Part shown: positions 26,092 through 34,898 of the stretch, in pieces
Numbering within the stretch: the stretch's first letter is position 1
Layout: each line of letters starts with the position of its first letter
Assembly: GCA_964608735.1 (NCBI GenBank)
Contig: CAZSPL010000006.1
Location: forward strand, 1-47,040
Direction of reading: 5' to 3'
From: CAZSPL01 sp964608735
GTDB lineage: Bacteria > JAJVIF01 > JAPKYR01 > CAZSPL01
DNA: 47,040 nt
The notes under the pieces: generated by a model
Databases searched by the model: none
Seen by the model: only the letters and a program-made list of their open reading frames with translations
Told to the model about the DNA's origin: nothing
Translations under genes and position numbers: made by a program

Positions 26092-28365
26092 ATGGCACCA
26101 ATGCAAAAAATCAACTTTCTCTGTGTAACAGCTATTGCTGCAGTAGCTGTTTCCATCATAACCGGATGCTCCTCCACCAACCCAGCCTCTCCCGCAACCC
26201 CGGGTGAATCTGCCCGCGATGCATCCTCTACAACACATCAGCTATGGGGATTGTATGAAATAACCGTCGATTTCAACACCCGCGAAGCGGAAGTCGTGCC
26301 GCTGCGACAGGCGTCGCTTCGTCTCAACGCACTCCCCTTCCTCGAACCCCCGGCGATGACCGACCTCTATGTCACGAACGTCTCCTACACCGACCCGACG
26401 CCGATGACGCCGGGATTCCTGTTCGCGGATGTCCACATCACCAACCCGTATCTCGGCGCGACCGAGTACACCGGATTCGATGTGAAGGGCATCGTGTTCG
26501 GGCACGAGATAATCAACTACGACGGTATCACCCGCTGGTGGAACCCGGTCGAATTCACCGGCACCGGGATAATGGGATTCAAGAAAGGGTTGCTCGGCTA
26601 CTCGGACACCGGGTACTTCACCGATATATACAACGACTATAAATATTTCAGCTATGGGCTTTCGCTCAATGATAGTTTGTCGGACCCCGGGGTCATCGGC
26701 AATGTCATCGCCAGCCGCGGGCATTTTCCCGTTGGCGCGACCATCTCGCGTCACTACGAGATGATTTACGGCTATTCATCGTATGAGCTGCTGCGTTTTC
26801 AGTACGCGGTGGATGCATCGTGGCAGATGCCCACCGGCGAGCCGCCGTATACGCCGGATGAATTCCCGCCGGGGGCCAACCAGGCGGAGGCGTGGAATGT
26901 CACCACGACGGTGGTCGAGAATACGCTGAACTGGTATGACGATGAGGGTACAGGGGATTTGATTGTCGATATCGCAGTGTATGACTGGCAGGGATTCGGC
27001 GATACGACCGTCTCGTTCTCGTGCGATGAAATCGGCGTATTCAGTCCCATATATAATTCAATCCCGAAATCAATTCTCGGCGATTACGCGATATACCGAT
27101 TCGAAATCTACGATGCCACACCCAACTACTGGGGCAACCTTCCGCTGACGATATCCGTCGAAAGCTCCGACAAAGTATACGGGCAGGGGAATCCATGGGG
27201 CGTTTATCCGACCGGCTATGTCACATCGCGGTGGCGCATGGAAGTACCGGTGCTGAGCCATCCGCCGAGCCAGACCGACTGCGAAGGCACACTGCATGCG
27301 AAGGATCCGCTTGGCCAGGCGTGGACGGTGGGTCTTACGCTCGATGAAGAAGGCTCCTCGCCGGTGTGGGATATGGCATACGAGTACCAGGGCGCGCAGG
27401 CGGGATATGTCATTTACCCATATCACAAGGCCGGGGAGAATGACAATAAAGTCACCGCGCTGAAATATTTCGATTCGGATAAGCCGATATCCAACGCGGA
27501 GCAGGGGACATTCTATGAAATCCCGCCGGATGAATATTGCGACTTCGTGTGGTCGATAGACTGCGACCCGAACGACGGCCGCGTCATTTATGTGGGAAGC
27601 AACAAGCCGAGCACATTTATTGCGATAGACTCCACCAGCAACAAGCTCGCGGAAGTCGACCTCGGCGACCAGATAATCGCCATACAGGCGCTGTGTATCG
27701 ATGACATGAGCAACTTGTGGCTGCTTTCGCTTCGCACGACGATGTTCGAGCCGTCATATGAGCTGCGGTCATACGCGCAGGTGGACGGCCCGCCGTTTTA
27801 CGTGCAGACGACATACACCGATATCAGCCCGTATCAGCCGTTCTCGCTGTTGTCGTTCATCTATGACATGGACTACAACTACCAGTCGAAACGATTGTAT
27901 ATATTCGACATGGACGGCGGCACATCGGATACCGGAGCCATACAGGTGTTCGATATAAACACGAGCGGCATTCCGCAGCATAATGCGAACATAAGCAAGG
28001 AAGGCATCTTCCCGTTTCCCGTCGACCTGCTTCCCGAGGGGCCGGACGGGCGGCACCACTGGTATTATCACGTCGCATGGGGCGGGGATATTTTCATCGA
28101 CCATTCGGCTGGTGATAACGAGCGGTGCCGCATCACGACGATGGCCTGCATCGACGACGATTCATCCGACGGCCCGACCCTCGTTCACTGGACATTATGG
28201 GATGAAGACCTGCAGGTGGTCGACGAATACAACGATTTATACGACCCGACGCTCGGGAGCAAGTGCTGGGATACATTCGCGGTGAATCCGGATGAGAATG
28301 CCAACATCGCGGCGATGTTCACTACGGCGAGCTGGGAGTACGCCCCCGCGCCGGCGGGGTGGTAG
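26092..28365 (+). CDS. Lipoprotein with conserved N-terminal domain and propeller-like C-terminal half
   Basis: About 757 residues from the ATG at 26092, chosen because AGGA lies five bases before it; an in-frame ATG at 26065 is the alternative. The signal peptide ends in the lipobox I-T-G-C. Residues about 40-310 form a domain shared with the lipoprotein at 45037: TGFDV-GI, TRWWNP-EF, KYF--GL, RHY, YAVDASW, GEPPY, FPP-AN--EAWN. The C-terminal half has strand repeats such as DCDPNDGRVIYVGS and DMDYNYQSKRLYIFDMDG and resembles an irregular beta-propeller. It is divergent from the giant lipoprotein; only about 120 bases separate the two starts, so they may share control. A GC-rich hairpin repeat follows the stop. 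Function unknown. Confidence 0.75.
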   Translation: MAPMQKINFLCVTAIAAVAVSIITGCSSTNPASPATPGESARDASSTTHQLWGLYEITVDFNTREAEVVPLRQASLRLNALPFLEPPAMTDLYVTNVSYTDPTPMTPGFLFADVHITNPYLGATEYTGFDVKGIVFGHEIINYDGITRWWNPVEFTGTGIMGFKKGLLGYSDTGYFTDIYNDYKYFSYGLSLNDSLSDPGVIGNVIASRGHFPVGATISRHYEMIYGYSSYELLRFQYAVDASWQMPTGEPPYTPDEFPPGANQAEAWNVTTTVVENTLNWYDDEGTGDLIVDIAVYDWQGFGDTTVSFSCDEIGVFSPIYNSIPKSILGDYAIYRFEIYDATPNYWGNLPLTISVESSDKVYGQGNPWGVYPTGYVTSRWRMEVPVLSHPPSQTDCEGTLHAKDPLGQAWTVGLTLDEEGSSPVWDMAYEYQGAQAGYVIYPYHKAGENDNKVTALKYFDSDKPISNAEQGTFYEIPPDEYCDFVWSIDCDPNDGRVIYVGSNKPSTFIAIDSTSNKLAEVDLGDQIIAIQALCIDDMSNLWLLSLRTTMFEPSYELRSYAQVDGPPFYVQTTYTDISPYQPFSLLSFIYDMDYNYQSKRLYIFDMDGGTSDTGAIQVFDINTSGIPQHNANISKEGIFPFPVDLLPEGPDGRHHWYYHVAWGGDIFIDHSAGDNERCRITTMACIDDDSSDGPTLVHWTLWDEDLQVVDEYNDLYDPTLGSKCWDTFAVNPDENANIAAMFTTASWEYAPAPAGW

Positions 28366-28383
28366 TGATGTAGGTATGCATGC

Positions 28384-28406
28384 GGGCTGGCAGCCCGCGG
28401 TCCCAG
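28384..28406 (+). repeat. 23-bp GC-rich hairpin repeat, copy 1
   Basis: A 23-base sequence (GGGCTGGCAGCCCGCGGTCC plus three bases) identical to 42097-42119. Together with the preceding base pair context it forms GCGGGCT/AGCCCGC (28382-28398) with a three-base loop. It lies 18 bases after a stop codon, as the second copy lies just after one. It could act as a terminator, though no T run follows. Confidence 0.65.
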
Positions 28407-28423
28407 GGGGAGGAAGACGGGTT

Positions 28424-29434
28424 ATGTTTTTTCCGGCGATAAGAAAAGGCAGATACTGCTATATCAATGAAAAGGGCGAAATCGCAATCGACCGCCTGTT
28501 CGATCACGCCGAGTTCTTCTCCGACGGCGTCGCGCGCATCTGGAATAATCGCAATTACGGTTATATCGATGAGTCCGGCAAGAATGTCATTGCGCCGAAA
28601 TACGAACGAGCCCTCGATTTTTCGGGAAGCCGTGCTGGAGTCATTTCCGGCGAACGGTGGGGTTACATCGACAAAAGCGACAGGATGGTAATCGAGCCAA
28701 GGTTCGACAACGTGGGGAGTTTCTCGGAGGGGCTTGCGCCGGTGCGCGTGGAAAACGGGTCCTGCGGATATATAGACCGCGCGGGCGGATGGGTTATCGA
28801 AGCGAAATACGAGGAGGCATACCGTTTCGTGCTCGGGCTGGGCCTGGTCAAGCGCGGGCGTCAATACGGTTTCATAAATACAGGCGGCGATGAGGTGATC
28901 GGCATGGGGTATCACATGGCATGGCCGCATCGCGAAGGCTTAGCCCTTGTCGAGGTCGGGGGGAAATGGGGATACATCGACCTCAATGGGGAATTCCAGA
29001 TTAAGCCGCGGTTCGAGTTCGCGAAGCAGTTCAACGAGGGGCTCGCGCCGGTGAAGATCGACACGAAATACGGTTTCATCGACAACTCGGGGAATGTTGT
29101 CATCGAGCCGAGATTCAGCGATGTAGCGGAGTTTTCCGAAGGCCTCGCTGCATTCGAGGAGAACCGCATGTGGGGATTCATCGACCGGTTCGGCAACGTC
29201 GCCCTCAAGCCCCGCTACGACATGGTTGCGCCGTTCATTGAAGGATTGGCGGCCGTAATGGTGGGCATCGAGCACGGGTATATCAACAAGTGGGCGGAGT
29301 ATGTGTGGGTGCCGGTGGCGCTTTCGCGGGAGCTGCGGATTAAAACCGACATGGAGATATTGTACGGATTCCGCTGGTGGAAATTCGACGACGGCGGCGG
29401 GAAGCGGTTGTCAGCGTGGCAGCGGGAGAATTGA
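28424..29434 (+). CDS. WG-repeat protein
   Basis: 336 residues starting at an ATG behind GGAGG (28409-28413). It is made almost wholly of about eight and a half WG (KWG) repeats of roughly 33 residues, with the pattern W/Y-G-Y/F-I-D-x-x-G-x-x-V-I-x-P-x-F-x-x-A-x-x-F-x-E-G-L-A-x-V. No signal peptide is present, so it is probably cytoplasmic. WG repeats are thought to form beta structures for protein binding; no enzyme domain is attached. The last repeat is incomplete and followed by a charged tail. It converges with lsrF. Its partner cannot be inferred. Confidence 0.88.
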   Translation: MFFPAIRKGRYCYINEKGEIAIDRLFDHAEFFSDGVARIWNNRNYGYIDESGKNVIAPKYERALDFSGSRAGVISGERWGYIDKSDRMVIEPRFDNVGSFSEGLAPVRVENGSCGYIDRAGGWVIEAKYEEAYRFVLGLGLVKRGRQYGFINTGGDEVIGMGYHMAWPHREGLALVEVGGKWGYIDLNGEFQIKPRFEFAKQFNEGLAPVKIDTKYGFIDNSGNVVIEPRFSDVAEFSEGLAAFEENRMWGFIDRFGNVALKPRYDMVAPFIEGLAAVMVGIEHGYINKWAEYVWVPVALSRELRIKTDMEILYGFRWWKFDDGGGKRLSAWQREN

Positions 29435-29458
29435 GCGGGCGGGACGTCCGCTTCCCGC
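29435..29458. terminator. Hairpin between WG-repeat gene and lsrF
   Basis: GCGGG (29435-29439) pairs with CCCGC (29454-29458), enclosing CGG/CCG. It starts one base after the WG-repeat stop and sits between two convergent genes. It contains GGCGGGACGTCCGC, nearly identical to 15688-15701. No T run follows on either side, so its strength as a terminator is doubtful. Confidence 0.45.
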
Positions 29459-29490
29459 AGAAGAGCGGGGGAAGAATAGTAAGCGCGATA

Positions 29491-30375
29491 TTACGATTTA
29501 TTTTTCAGCGTGTTATAAAATTCAAATGCGTCTTTCGGTTTTGCGTTTTCGTGGACGACCTTCCGCACCGCTTGAATCATCGCGACCGGGTCGTCTGCCT
29601 GGAAGATGTTGCGTCCCATGTCCACCCCGGCGGCGCCTTCGTTGATCGCGCGGTACGCCATGGTGAGCGCGTCAAGCTCGGGAATCTTCTTCCCACCCGC
29701 GATGACGATGGGCACCGGGCATCCGGCGGTGACGGTCTCGAATCCATCCTCGACATAATAGGTCTTCAGATATGTCGCGCCGAGTTCGGCGCACATGCGG
29801 GTTGCGAGGCGCATGTATTTCGCATCGCGCGTCATCTGCTTGCCGACAGCCGTGACCGCGAGCGTCGCGATGCCGACCGAATTTCCCATGTCGACGAGCT
29901 GCGTCATATTGTTGACCGACTGTGTTTCATATTCACTGCCGATGAAAACCTGCACCGCCATCGCGGCGGCATTGAGGCGGATGGCTTCATCGATATCGAG
30001 CGCGATGTGTTCGTTGGAGATGTCGTCCTGGAGGATACTCGGCCCGCCGCTGGCGCGCAGCACGATGCCGCGCGTGTATGTCGGCGGGATTATCGAGCGC
30101 AGGATGCCGCGCGTGAGCATCAGCGTGTCGGCATACGGGATGAGCGGGAGGATGGTGACGTCGATACGTTCGAGTCCCGTGGTGGGGCCCTGAAAATAGC
30201 CGTGGTCGAACGCGAGCATCACGGTGCGTCCGCTCGCGGGGTTGAAGATGTTCGACATGCGGTTCTTCAGTCCCCAGTCGACGTTGTTCAGTCCCTTGAG
30301 GAAGAAGGATTCGCTCTTCGCGGGGATGTCGGTGTAGAAATTTTTCTCTTCCCGGGCGCCGTCGATATCTGCCAT
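29491..30375 (-). CDS. lsrF: LsrF-type class I aldolase/thiolase
   Basis: 294 residues, matching E. coli LsrF closely along its length from memory: DWGLKNRMSNIFNP, VMLAFDHGYFQGPTTGLERI, RGILRS, IGSEYE and VPIVIAGGKK. The Schiff-base lysine is Lys204 in LKTYYVE. LsrF transfers the acetyl group of 3-hydroxy-2,4-pentanedione 5-phosphate to CoA, the last step of autoinducer-2 breakdown. No lsrK, lsrG, lsrR or AI-2 transporter genes are present here, so the substrate may differ or the pathway may be dispersed. AAGGAGG precedes the ATG. A large perfect inverted repeat (30425-30516) separates it from the upstream lipoprotein gene, so it probably has its own transcript. Confidence 0.9.
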   Translation of the reverse strand: MADIDGAREEKNFYTDIPAKSESFFLKGLNNVDWGLKNRMSNIFNPASGRTVMLAFDHGYFQGPTTGLERIDVTILPLIPYADTLMLTRGILRSIIPPTYTRGIVLRASGGPSILQDDISNEHIALDIDEAIRLNAAAMAVQVFIGSEYETQSVNNMTQLVDMGNSVGIATLAVTAVGKQMTRDAKYMRLATRMCAELGATYLKTYYVEDGFETVTAGCPVPIVIAGGKKIPELDALTMAYRAINEGAAGVDMGRNIFQADDPVAMIQAVRKVVHENAKPKDAFEFYNTLKNKS

Positions 30376-30424
30376 GGTACGGTCCTCCTTGCGGCGATGA
30401 TGCAGGGGGGATATTGTACCACAG

Positions 30425-30516
30425 GAAAAAAGTAGGGACAGTCACCTGTTTCGCTCATTGCACTACGGGTTATCGTATATCTTCGTGCGAAACAGGTGAC
30501 TGTCCCTACTTTTTTC
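30425..30516. repeat. Perfect 30-bp inverted repeat of the GGGACAGT family
   Basis: The arms 30425-30454 and 30487-30516 are exact reverse complements of each other, separated by 32 bases. Each arm contains GTAGGGACAGTCACCTG next to an A6/T6 run. The right arm touches the stop codon of the lipoprotein gene at 30517. The stem followed by the T-run makes a strong bidirectional terminator, but the sequence recurs in three other places, so it is also a dispersed repeat. Confidence 0.9.
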
Positions 30517-32544
30517 TTACCACAATCCGTTGTCGAGCAATTTCATCAGGAAGGCATCCTCTTCGCCGTTTGAAATGAATTCCGAAATACCCTCGCCGTT
30601 GTCGAGGTCGATTTCGTTGGTGAATGTCCCGACGAAGAAAATTTCGCCCCGCGCGTTCAATGCGATATCCCCGGCGAAATCATCCCCATCGCCGCCCCAT
30701 GTTTCCATCCACAGGTGATTGCCGAGCGGGTCGAACCTTGTGAGGAAGATATCACTCGCGCCGTTGGATGTGTACATTTCGGTATCCGGGCCCGTGTCCA
30801 GATCGACTTCATCTTGAAAACGGCCCGATGTGTAAAGGTCCCCGCTGCTGTCGACCGCCATGAAATGAGCTGAAAGAATATCGGTACCCATCTCCGAATT
30901 GAACCAGATGCGGGTCCATTGATAATGCCCGTCCGAGTCGTAGCGGCATATGTACGGGCTGTCGAAGAAACCCGAGGTATAGATGTCCTCGCCGGGACCG
31001 GGGTCGAAATCGGCGTCATACATGAATGAACCCGCGACATAGACATCGCCGGATGAGCCGGCCGCGACATTCATTCCCCATGCATTGCCGGTGTCGCCCC
31101 AATTTACGCCCCACATGTAATCGCCGTCGAGATCGAATTTGCTGAGGTACGCATTGCCGTCGTAGCTTTGGCATGTGTGTTCATCGACGCCCGCACCGGG
31201 ATCAAGGTCGACCGTTTTATTGAGTGCTCCCGTAATGTAAATGTATGCGGAGCCGTCATACGCCGCCGTCCTTGTGTTGGTATGAGCGTTTGTGCCTCCC
31301 CATGTGAGCGTCCAGATTTGTCCGCCGCCGGGATCGAATTTGCTCAGGAAGGCGTCCTCAAAACCGATGGGTGCCCGCTCATCGACACCGGGACCCGGAT
31401 CGAGGTCGATGGCGCCGTAATAGGTGCCGCATAAGTAAAGGTCGTCGGCGCCGTCCGTGCAAAGGCCGTACGCGACATCCTGCATGCTGTTTCCCCATAC
31501 CAGTACCCGTTGATAGTTACCGGAGCTGTCGTATTTGCAGACATAGCCATCGCCCCATGTACCTTCCTGCGTGTACGAGTCCACGCCGGGGCCGGGGTCG
31601 AAATCGACCGTGCCGATGAACTGGCCGCCTATGTAGACATCGCCCATGGAATCGACGGCGATTGCGTTCACCGGCGTACGTCCACCGCCCCATGTGCGAG
31701 CCCAGAGGAAATTCCCTTCGCCGTCGAACTTGCTGATGAACGAGTCGTATTCTCCCTGGACCGTGTGCTCATCGATGCCGGGACCGGGATCAAAATCGGT
31801 CATTGAGGTGAATATTCCCGCCACGTAGATATTGCCGGTGCCGTCGGTCGCGACGCAGTCCGGGAAATCCGAGCCCTCCCCACCCCATGTGACGGCCCAT
31901 CCGGGAAGGATGATATTCTCGATGATGATATCTTTCGTCTTCTCGACAGGGCCGTAGTTGTCGGATGTCACCACGGCCTTTATTTCCACCGGCGTATCGG
32001 CATTGACTTCGCCCGCGGTAAAAAGAGTGGCGGGCGATGCGGGGCTTTCAAACAATCCCGCGCCGGGAGGACTGCATTGCCACTCGTAAACAATGCCGCT
32101 GTCGCCCTCAGCCGATACGCCGAACTCACCCGATGTGTTCTCTTCGAGCGCATCCGGGCCGTCGATGTCGCTTACCGCGAGAAGCGAAGTATCGATTATC
32201 CTGACATCCCGGGTTTTGATTACGGGCTCGAATTCATTTGCCGAAACGACGACTCTTAGTTGTATGGGGGTATCGGAAGTCACCGTTCCCGCCGTAAAGA
32301 TTGTCTTCGCTCTGTCGGGATTCTTGAATCGCCCGGCGGAAGGCGGATTGACGGTCCAGAAGTATCCGACATCCGTGCCGGTGACGGGATGGATAAAATA
32401 GGTCACGCTGGAATACTCATCGATTTCGGCGGGGCCTTCGATGGCGCCGACGACGGGGATTTTGCCCCCGTCGCATGCCCACAAGCCCGCGCAAGGGAGC
32501 AGTATGGCCAGGGACAGTAGCAGCAGCCTTGATACCCTACACAT
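30517..32544 (-). CDS. Lipoprotein with two Ig-like domains and SBBP beta-propeller repeats
   Basis: 675 residues from the ATG at 32544, which has GGAGG seven bases upstream and opens a signal peptide with the lipobox L-W-A-C. Two Ig/PKD-like domains follow (about 30-120 and 125-215), each with an I-x-G-P start and a V-x-S-D/N-x-x-x-P-V-x-K end. The remainder is about seven SBBP-type repeats of roughly 62 residues, each carrying an acidic loop of the form DFDPGPGVDEHT, then FLSKFD and W-TWGG. The stop codon is followed at once by the GGGACAGT inverted repeat. It is a surface-exposed propeller; likely a binding protein. It is paralogous to the next upstream gene and to the partial gene at the window end. 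Confidence 0.85.
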   Translation of the reverse strand: MCRVSRLLLLSLAILLPCAGLWACDGGKIPVVGAIEGPAEIDEYSSVTYFIHPVTGTDVGYFWTVNPPSAGRFKNPDRAKTIFTAGTVTSDTPIQLRVVVSANEFEPVIKTRDVRIIDTSLLAVSDIDGPDALEENTSGEFGVSAEGDSGIVYEWQCSPPGAGLFESPASPATLFTAGEVNADTPVEIKAVVTSDNYGPVEKTKDIIIENIILPGWAVTWGGEGSDFPDCVATDGTGNIYVAGIFTSMTDFDPGPGIDEHTVQGEYDSFISKFDGEGNFLWARTWGGGRTPVNAIAVDSMGDVYIGGQFIGTVDFDPGPGVDSYTQEGTWGDGYVCKYDSSGNYQRVLVWGNSMQDVAYGLCTDGADDLYLCGTYYGAIDLDPGPGVDERAPIGFEDAFLSKFDPGGGQIWTLTWGGTNAHTNTRTAAYDGSAYIYITGALNKTVDLDPGAGVDEHTCQSYDGNAYLSKFDLDGDYMWGVNWGDTGNAWGMNVAAGSSGDVYVAGSFMYDADFDPGPGEDIYTSGFFDSPYICRYDSDGHYQWTRIWFNSEMGTDILSAHFMAVDSSGDLYTSGRFQDEVDLDTGPDTEMYTSNGASDIFLTRFDPLGNHLWMETWGGDGDDFAGDIALNARGEIFFVGTFTNEIDLDNGEGISEFISNGEEDAFLMKLLDNGLW

Positions 32545-32630
32545 AACCAGCCTCCGGAATTCGAGTACTTCAAATATACCACCAAACAAACCGAAAAGCA
32601 GGGAGTTGCGAACGACGCCTTAAGAACACT

Positions 32631-32650
32631 CGGTGACTGTCCCTACTTTT
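32631..32650 (-). repeat. GGGACAGT-family repeat overlapping a stop codon
   Basis: On the minus strand this reads AAAAGTAGGGACAGTCACCG, matching the 30425-30516 arms. Its TAG is the stop codon of the lipoprotein gene that ends at 32643, so the repeat supplies the end of the reading frame. Confidence 0.85.
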
Positions 32651-34121
32651 CCGGGAACTTCAGAAGGAATGCATCGGGTACGGGAGGCGACCATTCAGGG
32701 TTTCTCGGGCTTTCCCATATGGGCTTGTCGATAATCTGGACAATACCCGTCGCATAGATGTTGTTCGTTGAATCGAGCGCGATGTCGAACGCCGCTTCGT
32801 TCCTGTTCCCAATCCACTGCCCCGCCCAGAGGAATTCACCGGCGGGATTGAATTTGCTGATGACGACATCGAGGTCGGTATCGAGACGATATTCGCCATC
32901 GCCGGGATCGAGGTCGACCACTCCCCGCGCGGAGGTGCAGGCATAGACATTGCCCAGGGCGTCGACGGCAAGCGCGCGCGCTTCGATAAAATCATCCCCT
33001 CCCCAGCTCAGGGTGCGGATATAATTGCCCTCTGAGTCGCGGCATGTGAGGTATACGCTCTTTATCCCGCTGCTGTAGTGAATATCCATCTCGCCGCCGA
33101 TGTTGAAATCGATCGGGTCCTTGAACGAGCCGATGACGTATACACGACCGTCGCCCGACACGGCGACGTCCGCGCTCAACTCGTCGCCGTATCCGCCCCA
33201 CGTGCGCCCCCATTCGTATTCGCCGTCCGAATCGAGCTTGACGAGGAATACATCGCTCTTCGCGAATGATGTGTGCGCGTCGGTGCCCGCGCCGGGGTCG
33301 AGGTCGATTGTCGGCGATGAAAAATTACCGGTTACATAAACTCCGCCCGACTTATCCACGGCGATTTTCCTTGGATAATCGGCCCAATCGCCGCCGAACG
33401 ACCGTCCCCACAGGTAGCCGCCGTCCGATGCGAGTTTCAATATGAATATATCGGCGGTGCCGTTGGAGGTGTGTTCGTCGACGCCGTCCGATGGGTCGAG
33501 GTCGATCGTATCCTCGAAACTCCCGGTGATGCGTATCTCGCCGGAAGCATCGACATCCACCGCGAGGCCGTTATCATATCCCGGAGTTCCCCAAGTGTAT
33601 GCCCATTGGAAGATCCCGTCGCCATCGAATTTGGACAGGAATATATCGGTCTGTCCCGACGCGGAGACTTCGAAGGAGCCTTCGCCGGGGTCGAAATCGA
33701 CGAGGCTGGAGAAATTGCCGACGACATATACGCCGCCTTCATCATCGACGGCGACATCATAGCCGCTGTCGCCGAGCCAGTACCCCTCGCCGCCCCAGGT
33801 TCGCGCCCATTGGTAGTTGCCGCCTGAATCGAATTTGCTGAGGTACGAGTCGCTGCCGTCATTTTCCGAGGTTGCATGTATGTCCTCGCCATCGGACGGG
33901 TCGAAATCGGTTTCGCCCGAGAAGTCGCCGGTGACGTAAACGTTTCCGCTGTCGTCGATTGCAAGCTCGATGCCCTCGTCGTACCCGCTATCGCCCCAGA
34001 TCTTCACCCAGTCCTGTGTAACCGCGGGAAACATGTAATCGCTTGTGGAGCATCCAGTTGAAACCGCGAAGAGAAGGAGAACGATCGCCGGGAGGATGAA
34101 GAGTCGTTTGAACATTCGCAT
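32643..34121 (-). CDS. Lipoprotein made of SBBP beta-propeller repeats
   Basis: 492 residues with a lipoprotein signal (lipobox S-T-G-C) and AAGGAG six bases before the ATG. Unlike its neighbour it has no Ig-like domains; the propeller repeats begin right after the signal peptide (WVKIWGDSGYDEGIELAIDDSGNVYVTG). About seven repeats are present, with acidic loops DFDPSDGED, DFDPGEGSF, DLDPSDGVD, DLDPGAGTD, and a degenerate DFNIGGEMD. The stop codon lies inside a GGGACAGT repeat. Predicted to be a surface propeller of unknown ligand. Confidence 0.85.
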   Translation of the reverse strand: MRMFKRLFILPAIVLLLFAVSTGCSTSDYMFPAVTQDWVKIWGDSGYDEGIELAIDDSGNVYVTGDFSGETDFDPSDGEDIHATSENDGSDSYLSKFDSGGNYQWARTWGGEGYWLGDSGYDVAVDDEGGVYVVGNFSSLVDFDPGEGSFEVSASGQTDIFLSKFDGDGIFQWAYTWGTPGYDNGLAVDVDASGEIRITGSFEDTIDLDPSDGVDEHTSNGTADIFILKLASDGGYLWGRSFGGDWADYPRKIAVDKSGGVYVTGNFSSPTIDLDPGAGTDAHTSFAKSDVFLVKLDSDGEYEWGRTWGGYGDELSADVAVSGDGRVYVIGSFKDPIDFNIGGEMDIHYSSGIKSVYLTCRDSEGNYIRTLSWGGDDFIEARALAVDALGNVYACTSARGVVDLDPGDGEYRLDTDLDVVISKFNPAGEFLWAGQWIGNRNEAAFDIALDSTNNIYATGIVQIIDKPIWESPRNPEWSPPVPDAFLLKFPEK

Positions 34122-34243
34122 TTGATTCTCCTTCCGCGAGGATGAGCATATCCTATAAATATATCACCGGAGCGGGTTTCGTGAGGGGGCAGATTAAATA
34201 TAGCATATGTGTAGGGGATGTGCCATTCCGGATAGGAGGAAGG

Positions 34244-34276
34244 CACGCCCATTCTCGAAGACTCGAATTGGGCGTG
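34244..34276. terminator. Hairpin downstream of the Ig-only lipoprotein
   Basis: CACGCCCA (34244-34251) pairs with TGGGCGTG (34269-34276), with further pairing of CGA/TCG inside. It lies 25 bases past the stop at 34301 in the reading direction, and a second stem (CCGGTTC/GAACCGG, 34294-34312) overlaps the stop itself. No clear T run. Confidence 0.4.
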
Positions 34277-34300
34277 GCACCCGGGCTGGTAATCCGGTTC

Positions 34301-34753
34301 TCAGGGAACCGGCACATCGAGTATTGTTATCTTCTTTTTCACAACCACCGGTTCGAACTCGTCTGAGGTGACTATAGCAGTAATGATGACCCCGGTGTCT
34401 TCCGTGACTTCATGCGCAGAAAATGATCTCCAGCAGGGGTCCGTGTCTATGCTTTCTCCAGACGGGAATCCGCCTGCAGACGAGAATCCACCGCCCGAGA
34501 AACTGTTTGATGCGAACCACTCTGAAAAGGATTCGAGAGTGCCCGCCCACTGAGGCTCGCACGACCAGGTGCATTGAATATTAGTGCCGGATACCTGGAC
34601 TTCATAAAACTTGAAACTCCCCTCATTAATCTTGTCCGGGCCGGAAATATCGCTCACGAACGGAGTAAGCCCGCCCGCGGAGCATCCAAGCGCGAAACTC
34701 ATCATAACGAAAACGAATCCCGCAATGATGATACCGGTAGTTTTTTTAATCAT
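34301..34753 (-). CDS. Small lipoprotein with a single Ig-like domain
   Basis: 150 residues from the ATG at 34753 (GGAGG six bases upstream). The signal peptide ends in L-G-C with Cys24. The remainder corresponds to one of the Ig-like domains of the lipoprotein at 30517: ISGPDKINEG at the start, TW-CEPQWAG in the middle and VTSDEFEPVVVKKKITILD at the end. It has a glycine/serine/phenylalanine-rich insertion (SNSFSGGGFSSAGG). It stops exactly where the SBBP repeats begin in the longer paralogue, so it is a stand-alone copy of the N-terminal module. Surface location; function unknown. Confidence 0.75.
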   Translation of the reverse strand: MIKKTTGIIIAGFVFVMMSFALGCSAGGLTPFVSDISGPDKINEGSFKFYEVQVSGTNIQCTWSCEPQWAGTLESFSEWFASNSFSGGGFSSAGGFPSGESIDTDPCWRSFSAHEVTEDTGVIITAIVTSDEFEPVVVKKKITILDVPVP

Positions 34754-34873
34754 TATCGCCTCCCCAGCGAAGTTAAATGAAGTATAGAATTGAAGCTCAC
34801 TGACGGCAATCATCGGGTGGTAAAGATGATGTCAGTCTTATGTTGCGGGATTCGCAGTCCCTTTAACAGGAAG

Positions 34874-34898
34874 ACAGGTGAATGTCCCTGCTTTTTTT
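34874..34898 (-). repeat. GGGACAGT-family repeat (variant) at a stop codon
   Basis: The minus strand reads AAAAAAAGCAGGGACATTCACC, with two changes from the other copies (GTAGGG to GCAGGG, CAGT to CATT). The stop codon TAA of the DUF1847 gene (34897-34899) overlaps its A run. Confidence 0.75.

Noticed and set aside
29435..30435. Plus-strand frame opposite lsrF
   Set aside because: It is the antisense of a strongly conserved LsrF protein.
34340..34365. tRNA T-loop-like sequence GGTTCGAACTC
   Set aside because: It lies inside the coding sequence of the Ig-like lipoprotein, and no acceptor or anticodon stem can be formed around it.
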